From: Arthrobacter sp.
GTDB lineage: Bacteria > Actinomycetota > Actinomycetes > Actinomycetales > Micrococcaceae
Assembly: GCA_031178585.1 (NCBI GenBank)
Contig: JAPSIT010000031.1
Coordinates: 1-16,788, forward strand
DNA: 16,788 nt
Direction of reading: 5' to 3'
The position numbers were made by a program, and so were the translations under genes. The notes under the pieces were generated by a model. That model did not search any database. It was not told where the DNA came from and saw nothing but the letters and a program-made list of their open reading frames with translations. Shown here piece after piece: positions 1 through 5,902 of the stretch (position 1 is its first letter; each line of letters starts with the position of its first letter).

Positions 1-62
1 ATCGATGGTCAAGGGTGTTCAGCGCTGAGGTGGATTAGATCTCCAGAAAGCTGACACCCGCA

Positions 63-557
63 ATGAATCTCGCCTCTTTTAATTCTGCCTCGGAAAGCGC
101 AGCCCTCGACGTGCTGCGCCCCTGCGTCGACATTTCCCGCTGGGCCACCGAGATAATCCGTGCCCGTCCTTTCAGCAGCCGCGAAGAGCTCGTGTCTTTC
201 GCCCAGCAGGCGGCCCAACCGTGGACGGAAGAAGAGATCGACGGCGCCCTGGCGCACCATCCTCGCATTGGCGAACGCGCCGCGGGCAGCAGCACCGAGG
301 CGGATATGTCCCGCAACGAACAATCCGGCGTCGCGCAATCCGCCGAAGTTCAGGACAGGCTGCGCTCAGGCAACCAGGCGTACGAGGAGAAATTCGACCG
401 GGTTTTCCTGATCCGCGCCGCCGGCCGCAGTGCTGAGGAAATTCTTAGCCAGCTTGAAAAGCGGCTTCGCAATTCACCCGACGAGGAAATCGCCGTCGTC
501 GCTCGCCAGTTGCGCGAAATCGCCATCCTCCGACTTGAAGGAGTCATCGAAGCATGA
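63..557 (+). CDS. uraD: OHCU decarboxylase (2-oxo-4-hydroxy-4-carboxy-5-ureidoimidazoline decarboxylase)
   Basis: This cytoplasmic enzyme removes CO2 from OHCU to give S-allantoin, the last step of the urate-to-allantoin conversion. The 164-residue product matches the family's usual length. It shows the HHPRIGE block near residues 65-71, which holds the catalytic histidine (His66), then the FLIRAAGRSAEEIL block, and a C-terminal region with QLREIAILRLE, all typical of UraD. The ATG at 63 follows an in-frame TAG at 36-38, so the gene is complete; its Shine-Dalgarno is weak (AGAAAG). Its stop overlaps the start of uraH by 4 bp (ATGA), so the two are translationally coupled. The 62 bp before it show only a 10-bp palindrome (TCAGCGCTGA, 19-28) and no convincing promoter, so transcription may begin upstream of the window. 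Confidence 0.93.
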   Translation: MNLASFNSASESAALDVLRPCVDISRWATEIIRARPFSSREELVSFAQQAAQPWTEEEIDGALAHHPRIGERAAGSSTEADMSRNEQSGVAQSAEVQDRLRSGNQAYEEKFDRVFLIRAAGRSAEEILSQLEKRLRNSPDEEIAVVARQLREIAILRLEGVIEA

Positions 558-895
558 GCGTCAGCCATGTCACTACCCACATTCTCGACACCGGGACCGG
601 GAGGCCTGCCTCCGGTGTCAAGGCCACACTGGAAGCCAAATCGGCAGCCGGCTGGCAGGAAATCGCCACGGAACATACGGACAATGACGGCCGTATCAAG
701 AATCTTGGACCCGAGGCGATCGAAGCAGGGATCTACCGGATCACGTTCGAAACGGGACCCTACTTCGGGCAGAAGGGTACGGAAACCTTCTTCCCGTTCG
801 TGGAGCTGACCTTCGAAGTGAAGGACACAGCAGAGCACTACCACGTACCACTTCTCATCAGCCCGTTTGCATACTCAACATACCGAGGGAGCTAA
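554..895 (+). CDS. uraH: 5-hydroxyisourate hydrolase (transthyretin-like)
   Basis: The enzyme hydrolyses 5-hydroxyisourate, the unstable product of urate oxidase, to OHCU. The 113-residue chain has every hallmark of the transthyretin-related HIUase family: the N-terminal HVTTHILD block with His9, Arg47 in the DGR segment, His97 in HYHVPLLISP, and the C-terminal signature YRGS that separates HIUases from transthyretin, which lacks it. The ATG overlaps the uraD stop; AAGGAG at 538-543 serves as ribosome binding site inside uraD. The TAA ends 2 bp before the urate oxidase start, so the three genes form one transcript. The product probably works as a soluble tetramer, as is known for the family. 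Confidence 0.95.
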   Translation: MSVSHVTTHILDTGTGRPASGVKATLEAKSAAGWQEIATEHTDNDGRIKNLGPEAIEAGIYRITFETGPYFGQKGTETFFPFVELTFEVKDTAEHYHVPLLISPFAYSTYRGS

Positions 896-897
896 TC

Positions 898-1806
898 ATG
901 ACCGCCACCGTGGAATCCGCCACCGGAACCCGGATCGTCCTGGGCCAGAACCAGTACGGCAAGGCCGAAGTCCGACTGGTCAAAATCACCCGGGACACCG
1001 ACCGCCACCAGATCCAGGACCTCAACGTCACCTCGCAGCTGCGCGGCGACTTCGAAGCGGCACACACCGCCGGCGACAACAGCCACGTGGTCGCTACCGA
1101 TACCCAGAAGAACACCGTGTACGCACTCGCCCGTGACGGAGTTGCCACCACGGAAGAGTTCCTGCTCCGTCTTGGCAAGCACTTCACGGAGAGCTTCGAC
1201 TGGGTCACCGGCGGACGCTGGTCGGCAGAGCAGTATTTCTGGGACCGCATCAACGACCACGACCACGCGTTCTCCCGGAACAAGAGCGAAGTCCGCACCG
1301 CGGTGCTCGAGATTTCTGGCAACAAGAAGACCATCGTGGCGGGCATCGAGGACCTGACCGTCCTGAAGTCCACAGGTTCGGAATTCCACGGTTTCCCGCG
1401 GGACAAGTACACCACCCTGCAGGAAACCACCGACCGGATCCTCGCCACCGATGTGACCGCACGCTGGCGCTACAACACCACCGACGTCGATTTCGACGCC
1501 GTTTACGCCAGCGTCCGCGCTCTGCTGCTCAAGGGATTTGCGGAAACGCATTCGCTGGCGCTGCAGCAGAGCATGTATGAAATGGGCCGGCTCGTCCTTG
1601 AGGCGCATCCGGAGATCGCTGAGATCAAAATGTCGCTGCCGAACAAGCACCACTTCCTGGTGGACCTGAGCCCGTTCGGCCAGGACAACCCCAACGAAGT
1701 GTTCTATGCTGCCGACCGGCCGTACGGACTGATCGAAGCCACCATCCAGCGTGAGGGTACCCCCGCCACGCATGAGATCTGGGCCAATATTCCCGGATTC
1801 TGCTAG
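898..1806 (+). CDS. uox: urate oxidase (uricase, cofactor-free)
   Basis: This enzyme oxidises urate with O2 to 5-hydroxyisourate and H2O2, without metal or flavin. The 302 residues form the tandem T-fold architecture. Visible functional residues include Lys22 in YGKAEVRLVK, Thr67-Asp68 in ATDTQKN, the substrate-clamp Phe163 and Arg180, Gln222/223 in ALQQSMYE, and Asn249 with His251/His252 in LPNKHHFLVDL. The C-terminus GFC and the length are as I remember for the Arthrobacter globiformis enzyme. A good ribosome binding site (GAGGGAG, 885-891) sits 6 bp before ATG. In this operon the genes are ordered opposite to the reaction order (uraD-uraH-uox). A strong hairpin follows the stop. H2O2 is a by-product, and no catalase is visible nearby. 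Confidence 0.97.
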   Translation: MTATVESATGTRIVLGQNQYGKAEVRLVKITRDTDRHQIQDLNVTSQLRGDFEAAHTAGDNSHVVATDTQKNTVYALARDGVATTEEFLLRLGKHFTESFDWVTGGRWSAEQYFWDRINDHDHAFSRNKSEVRTAVLEISGNKKTIVAGIEDLTVLKSTGSEFHGFPRDKYTTLQETTDRILATDVTARWRYNTTDVDFDAVYASVRALLLKGFAETHSLALQQSMYEMGRLVLEAHPEIAEIKMSLPNKHHFLVDLSPFGQDNPNEVFYAADRPYGLIEATIQREGTPATHEIWANIPGFC

Positions 1807-1815
1807 TCCACATGT

Positions 1816-1851
1816 CAGAGGCCGGGATGCACGCGCGCGTCCCGGCCTCTG
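1816..1851 (+). terminator. strong hairpin between urate oxidase and permease genes
   Basis: CAGAGGCCGGGA (1816-1827) and TCCCGGCCTCTG (1840-1851) are perfect 12-bp complements, and the stem can extend inward by three more pairs. There is no T-run after it, and the next gene's AGGAGG begins only 9 bp downstream. It may therefore act as a partial terminator, an mRNA-processing or stabilising hairpin, or an attenuator setting permease expression relative to the enzymes. Confidence 0.55.
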
Positions 1852-1860
1852 CAGCCGACA

Positions 1861-1866
1861 AGGAGG
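1861..1866 (+). promoter_or_regulatory. consensus Shine-Dalgarno deciding the GTG start of the permease
   Basis: AGGAGG lies 6 bp before GTG at 1873. It is the strongest ribosome binding site in the window and fixes the unusual start codon. Confidence 0.85.
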
Positions 1867-1872
1867 TCAGCT

Positions 1873-3465
1873 GTGAATGCAGCAAAAACTACACGTAAGA
1901 CTATAACCGGACAGCGGCCCGAGGACGAAAGGCTGCCGATCGGCAAGTCCTTTGCCTACGGTCTCCAGCACGTCCTCACTATGTACGGCGGCATCATTGC
2001 GGTGCCCCTCATTGTGGGCACCGCGGCCGGGCTGAGCCAGGACGAAATCGCCCTGCTCATCGCCTCCTGCCTCTTCGTTGGCGGTGCGGCAACCATCCTG
2101 CAGAGCTACGGCGTCAAGTTCTTCGGTTCGCAGCTTCCGCTGGTGCAGGGTGTGTCCTTTGCCGGCGTCGCCACCATGACAGCCATCCTCAGCGGTGGCG
2201 GCGGTATCCAGATGGTGTTCGGCTCCGTGCTGGTCGCCTCCTTGATTGGCCTGGCGATTGCTCCGTTCTTCGCCAAGGTCATCAAGTTCTTCCCGCCGGT
2301 GGTTACCGGCGTCATCATCACCACCATCGGCCTCACGCTCATGCCGGTCGCGGCCAACTGGGCCATGGGCGGCAACTCCAAGGCGGATGACTACGGCAGC
2401 CTCACTAACATCGGGCTCGCCGCAGGAACACTCGCTGCCGTGCTGCTGCTGAGCAAGCTCGGCAACGCAGCCATCTCCCGCCTGTCCATCCTGCTGGCCA
2501 TTGTCGCCGGCACCGTCGTGGCGGCACTCCTGGGCATCGCGGACTTCTCCAATGTGGGCAACGGCGCCATCTTCGCTTTCCCGCAGCCCTTCGCCTTCGG
2601 CTGGCCGGTGTTCGACCTCGCAGCCATCATCTCGATGACCATCGTCATCCTCGTCACGATGACGGAAACGACGGCGGATATCCTGGCGGTCGGCGAAATT
2701 GCCAAGACGAAGGTCAACTCCCGGCGTATTGCGGACGGGCTGCGGGCAGACATGCTCTCCAGCGCGCTGGCACCGGTGTTCAACTCGTTCACGCAGACCG
2801 CTTTCGCCCAGAACGTCGGGCTGGTGGCGATCACCGGCGTCAAGAGCCGCTTCGTGGTGACCGCCGGCGGTGTCATCATGCTGGTGCTGGGACTGCTGCC
2901 GATCCTCGGCCGCGTTGTCGCAGCCGTGCCGACGCCCGTCCTCGGCGGCGCCGGCATCGTCCTCTTCGGCACGGTGGCTGCCAGCGGCATCCGCACGCTG
3001 TCCAAGGTCGACTACAAAGACAACATGAACATGATTATCGTGGCGGTGTCGCTGGCCTTCGGCATGATCCCCGTTGTGTCGCCGACCTTCTACGATGAGT
3101 TCCCCACCTGGTTCGGAATCATCTTCCACTCCGGCATCAGCTCCGCCGCCATCATGGCCGTACTGCTCAACCTCCTCTTCAACCACCTGAAGGCCGGAAA
3201 CTCCGAGCAGCAGTCCTCGCTGGTGGCCAGCCCGCCGCGCATGGTTCGCGAGGACGAGCTGCAGGCGCTGCAGGACGGAGACTACTTCCAGGGCGGCAAA
3301 CTGATCGCGGCGGACGGCACCGAGATCCCGGTGGTCACCGCCCAGCAGTACCAGATCGTCAAGGAGAAGCTGGATAAGGGCGAGATCAACTGCCCTGAGG
3401 ACATCCGCAGGATTTGCGACGGCGAGGCCGCCGGGGAGCCTGAGGGAGCAGGCAAGGAACACTAG
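1873..3465 (+). CDS. NCS2/NAT family purine (xanthine/urate) permease
   Basis: The product is an inner-membrane, probably proton-coupled, nucleobase transporter of 530 residues starting at GTG. It is almost wholly hydrophobic up to about residue 440. It carries the nucleobase-ascorbate-transporter signature QNVGLVAITG from Gln313; a Gln at the first position is typical of xanthine/urate carriers, whereas uracil carriers usually have Glu. An acidic pair within the stretch TETTADILAVGEIAKTK fits the substrate-site TM8 region of the family. An unusual cytoplasmic tail of roughly 85 residues follows the membrane core, charged and ending in an Ala/Glu/Gly-rich stretch; its function is unknown. Adjacency to urate oxidase argues for urate or xanthine as the substrate. 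Exact specificity cannot be read from sequence. Confidence 0.9.
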   Translation: MNAAKTTRKTITGQRPEDERLPIGKSFAYGLQHVLTMYGGIIAVPLIVGTAAGLSQDEIALLIASCLFVGGAATILQSYGVKFFGSQLPLVQGVSFAGVATMTAILSGGGGIQMVFGSVLVASLIGLAIAPFFAKVIKFFPPVVTGVIITTIGLTLMPVAANWAMGGNSKADDYGSLTNIGLAAGTLAAVLLLSKLGNAAISRLSILLAIVAGTVVAALLGIADFSNVGNGAIFAFPQPFAFGWPVFDLAAIISMTIVILVTMTETTADILAVGEIAKTKVNSRRIADGLRADMLSSALAPVFNSFTQTAFAQNVGLVAITGVKSRFVVTAGGVIMLVLGLLPILGRVVAAVPTPVLGGAGIVLFGTVAASGIRTLSKVDYKDNMNMIIVAVSLAFGMIPVVSPTFYDEFPTWFGIIFHSGISSAAIMAVLLNLLFNHLKAGNSEQQSSLVASPPRMVREDELQALQDGDYFQGGKLIAADGTEIPVVTAQQYQIVKEKLDKGEINCPEDIRRICDGEAAGEPEGAGKEH

Positions 3466-3479
3466 CAAACATGCCTTAA

Positions 3480-3520
3480 GGGCCGGTCCTGCTCCGCATC
3501 CCGCGGACCAGGGCCGGCCC
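3480..3520 (+). terminator. GC-rich hairpin after the permease gene
   Basis: GGGCCGGTCCTG (3480-3491) pairs with CAGGGCCGGCCC (3509-3520) over 12 bp with one G-T pair and a 17-nt loop. It begins 15 bp after the permease stop. No T-run follows, so it is a terminator-like hairpin of the kind common in high-GC genomes. Confidence 0.5.
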
Positions 3521-3625
3521 CAGGCAATCTCCTGGATCAGCAGACAGGACAACACTGAGCTGGCGGCATCGCCGTCGTCCCTTGCGAACGCTCGGCGCCA
3601 ATACCTGTACCTGACAAGGAGCATC

Positions 3626-4978
3626 ATGACTGCACGTATGTGGGTCAAAAACCCGCTGGCTATTTTCACCGCCAATAACGACGACGCCGCGGGCGGGCTG
3701 GTGGTCGAAGACGGCGTAATCGTCGAACTCGTGGCCGCCGGCCAGACGCCCCGCGAACCCTGGACGACCGTTTTTGATGCGGGGGAGCACGTGGTGCTGC
3801 CCGGCTTGGTCAACACGCACCACCACTTCTACCAGACGCTCACCCGGGCCTGGGCGCCGGTGGTCAACGTGCCGCTGTTCCCGTGGCTGATCAACCTGTA
3901 TCCGGTCTGGGCCCGCCTGACCCCGCGGTACCTGGCGCTCGCCACCAAGGCGGCGCTGGCCGAACTGCTGCTCTCCGGCTGTACGACCGCCGCTGACCAC
4001 CACTACCTCTTTCCCGCCGGCATGGAGGACTCCATCGACGTGCAGGTGCAAGTTGTTCGCGAACTGGGGATGCGCGCCATGCTCACCCGCGGTTCGATGA
4101 CTCTCGGAGAGGACGACGGCGGCCTGCCGCCCCAGCGCACAGTCCAGGCTCCCGACGTCATCCTCGCCGACAGCGAACGGCTGATCGGTCGCTACCACGA
4201 GCGCGGGCCCGGCGCGCAGATCCAGATCGCGCTGGCACCCTGCTCGCCGTTCTCCGTCACCCCGGAGATCATGAAAGACAGTGCAGCCCTCGCCGCCCAG
4301 CACGACGTCCGGCTCCACACCCACCTAGCCGAAACCATCGACGAAGAGGACTTCTGCCTCGAACGGTTCGGCCTGAGGCCTCTCGACTATCTGGAAAGCG
4401 TGGACTGGCTGGGCCCGCGTACCTGGCTGGGCCACGGCATCCACTTTAGCGATGCCGAAGTGGCGCAACTTGGCGCCGCCGGGGTCGGAGTGGCGCATTG
4501 CCCCAGCTCCAACATGCGGTTGGCTTCCGGCATCTGCCGGGCCATCGAGCTGGAGGACGCGGGTGTCAACGTGGGACTGGGTGTGGACGGTTCGGCGTCG
4601 AACGACGGCTCCAACATGATTCTTGAGGCGAAACAGGCCCTTTACCTGCAGCGGCTGCGCTACGGCGCCGAAGTCGCTACGCCCGAGCGTGCACTTGGCT
4701 GGGCCACCAAGGGTTCCGCCCGTGCACTGGGGCGCACCGATATCGGCGAGATCGCCGTGGGGAAGCAGGCTGATCTGGCGTTGTTCAAGCTGGACGAACT
4801 GAGGTTTTCGGGCAGCCACGACCCGCTTTCCGCGCTGCTGCTGTGCGGCGCCGACCGGGCTGACCGGGTGATGGTGGGGGGCCATTGGCGCGTAGTGGAC
4901 GGGCAGGTCGAGGGGCTGGACCTCCAGGAACTGATCGCGGACCACTCCAAAGCCGCCCGTCAGCTGGTGGCCGGCTGA
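3626..4978 (+). CDS. 8-oxoguanine (or guanine) deaminase, amidohydrolase superfamily
   Basis: This is a 450-residue metal-dependent deaminase. An N-terminal beta domain leads into LPGLVNTHHHFYQTLTRA with the metal pair His65/His67. It continues with LHTHLAETIDEE (His231/His233, Glu236), WLGHGIHFS (His270/His273), VAHCPSSNMRLASG, and the metal-site Asp321 in VDGSASNDGSN. NTHHHFYQTLTRA together with VDGSASNDGSNM is the pattern I associate with 8-oxoguanine deaminases such as Pseudomonas Pa0142; this assignment is from memory. Deamination of 8-oxoguanine gives urate, the substrate of the genes upstream, which supports the call; guanine deaminase (to xanthine) or a related aminohydrolase is the alternative. 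AAGGAG (3616-3621) precedes ATG by 4 bp. A hairpin separates it from the permease, so it may also have its own promoter. Confidence 0.85.
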   Translation: MTARMWVKNPLAIFTANNDDAAGGLVVEDGVIVELVAAGQTPREPWTTVFDAGEHVVLPGLVNTHHHFYQTLTRAWAPVVNVPLFPWLINLYPVWARLTPRYLALATKAALAELLLSGCTTAADHHYLFPAGMEDSIDVQVQVVRELGMRAMLTRGSMTLGEDDGGLPPQRTVQAPDVILADSERLIGRYHERGPGAQIQIALAPCSPFSVTPEIMKDSAALAAQHDVRLHTHLAETIDEEDFCLERFGLRPLDYLESVDWLGPRTWLGHGIHFSDAEVAQLGAAGVGVAHCPSSNMRLASGICRAIELEDAGVNVGLGVDGSASNDGSNMILEAKQALYLQRLRYGAEVATPERALGWATKGSARALGRTDIGEIAVGKQADLALFKLDELRFSGSHDPLSALLLCGADRADRVMVGGHWRVVDGQVEGLDLQELIADHSKAARQLVAG

Positions 4979-5038
4979 AGCTCGAGCGCCGCCCGCCGCG
5001 CAATTCATACGAGCTTCTTGCTGCGTTCTGCGAAAAGC

Positions 5039-5050
5039 TGGAAAATTCCA
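5039..5050. promoter_or_regulatory. palindrome TGGAAAATTCCA before the Rieske gene
   Basis: TGGAA and TTCCA flank a 2-bp AA centre, ending 16 bp before the Rieske start codon. A one-mismatch relative (TGGAATATTTCA) lies at 7493-7504 before the next downstream single gene. The arrangement resembles an operator for a dimeric regulator; from memory, AllR-type IclR regulators of allantoin genes use TTGGAA/TTCCAA half-sites. The regulator is not in the window. Confidence 0.35.
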
Positions 5051-5066
5051 AGTTCGTACGGCAAGA

Positions 5067-5519
5067 ATGGCAGGTATGGAATCTTCCCGCGTGCCTTCAC
5101 GCCGTTCGCTCCTGACCGTAAGTGCCGCCGCAGGCTCGGCTTGTCTCCTCGCCGGCTGCTCTCCCTTTCAGAACCTCGTTGGAGATACTAGCGGCGAACC
5201 GGCGGCCGTGAAGGCCGAGGGAACACCGGTGCGCGTGGGCAAGCTCAGTGACGTCCAGGTCGGCGGCTCCGCCAACCTGGACGTCGAAGGAAAGCCGATC
5301 CTGATCCACCGACCGGACGAGGAAACGGTCCTTGCCTACAGTGCCGAGTGCACTCATCAGGGCTGCAAGGTGGCGGCGACGGAAAGCGAGATTGCTTGTC
5401 CCTGCCACAACTCCACGTTTGCCTTGGCGGATGGTGCAGTGACGGGAGGGCCGGCTCCCGCGCCGCTGCCCCGTTTTGCGGCCGCGATCGACGGCGAATG
5501 GATCACGGTCGTCGTCTAA
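5067..5519 (+). CDS. Rieske [2Fe-2S] lipoprotein with Tat-type signal
   Basis: This is a 150-residue exported electron-transfer protein. The N-terminus has a twin-arginine motif (SRRSLL, Arg12-Arg13), a hydrophobic stretch, and a lipobox LLAGC with Cys31, so the mature protein is probably anchored by lipid outside the membrane. The Rieske cluster signature is complete: CTHQGC (Cys95, His97, Cys100) and CPCHNS (Cys111, Cys113, His114). Cys95, His97, Cys111 and His114 would bind the cluster, and Cys100-Cys113 would form the stabilising disulfide. It is shorter than a cytochrome bc1 Rieske subunit and has no multi-helix anchor. ATG 5076 is a possible alternative start. Its partner is unknown; nothing beside it is an obvious oxidoreductase, and a link to purine catabolism is unproven. 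Confidence 0.88.
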   Translation: MAGMESSRVPSRRSLLTVSAAAGSACLLAGCSPFQNLVGDTSGEPAAVKAEGTPVRVGKLSDVQVGGSANLDVEGKPILIHRPDEETVLAYSAECTHQGCKVAATESEIACPCHNSTFALADGAVTGGPAPAPLPRFAAAIDGEWITVVV

Positions 5520-5748
5520 ATTCTTCGACGCTCCGCAAGCTTGGCCTGTGTTTCTGCGGCAATGCGTCGTGCTAGAGCCGTATCATCCGCGTCCTTTGGT
5601 CTAAGCGCGCTGCGGGTGGAATCGCGCCCTTTTGCAACCATGCCTGCTCCGAAGGCCCTTGACCTTGTTTCTGCCGCATGGATGTTTCCTCTCCGCGCTT
5701 ACAAGCCGGGTTTGGCCAAACCGAAGGTCCCTTGGTTGGGGGTGAGGA
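5520..5748. other. gene-free stretch after the Rieske gene
   Basis: The ORFs here on both strands lack ribosome binding sites, recognisable motifs and convincing codon use. The only clear structure is the 14-bp palindrome at 5709-5722, listed separately. Confidence 0.5.
5709..5722. repeat. perfect 14-bp palindrome GGTTTGGCCAAACC
   Basis: The sequence is its own reverse complement over all 14 bases, without a loop, which suits a protein-binding site better than an RNA hairpin. It lies about 80 bp upstream of the -35 of the predicted NCS1 promoter and could be an activator site. No known regulator is assigned. Confidence 0.4.
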
Positions 5749-5789
5749 GGCGTGCCCCGCTGACCACGGGCTATCAGGCGGGGCACGCC
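5749..5789 (+). terminator. perfect 12-bp hairpin upstream of the NCS1 permease
   Basis: GGCGTGCCCCGC (5749-5760) and GCGGGGCACGCC (5778-5789) are perfect complements with a 17-nt loop. It isolates the NCS1 promoter just downstream from upstream transcription. There is no T-run. Confidence 0.6.
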
Positions 5790-5799
5790 CCTCAACCCA

Positions 5800-5828
5800 T
5801 TGACGAACTGTGACCTAAGTCATACAGT
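5800..5828 (+). promoter_or_regulatory. predicted sigma-70-type promoter of the NCS1 permease gene
   Basis: TTGACG (5800-5805) and TACAGT (5823-5828) are separated by 17 bp, matching the housekeeping consensus at 5/6 and 4/6 positions. Transcription would start near 5835, leaving a 5' leader of about 68 nt that contains the inverted repeat at 5839-5852. Confidence 0.5.
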
Positions 5829-5838
5829 TTCTTTTTAC

Positions 5839-5852
5839 GGAAGTAAACTTCC
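5839..5852. promoter_or_regulatory. inverted repeat GGAAGTAAACTTCC, candidate operator
   Basis: GGAAG and CTTCC flank TAAA. The repeat sits just downstream of the predicted transcription start of the NCS1 gene, a classic place for a repressor to block elongation or initiation. It is AT-richer than its surroundings. The cognate regulator is unknown. Confidence 0.4.
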
Positions 5853-5902
5853 ACGATACGGTTATCGCGTGCCGGCGTTCCGGCGCGAGGAAGCGATGAG
5901 TC

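Noticed and set aside
892..1773. 293-codon minus-strand frame opposite urate oxidase
   Set aside because: It lies wholly opposite a clear uricase and has no recognisable domain.
1867..3816. 649-codon open frame on the minus strand opposite the permease
   Set aside because: It is a shadow of the GC-rich coding strand: His/Asp/Gly-rich composition, no family motif, no ribosome binding site, and complete overlap with a well-supported permease.
5541..5813. 90-codon plus-strand frame in the gene-free stretch before the NCS1 gene
   Set aside because: It runs through the hairpin at 5749-5789 and the -35 region, has no Shine-Dalgarno and no recognisable family.
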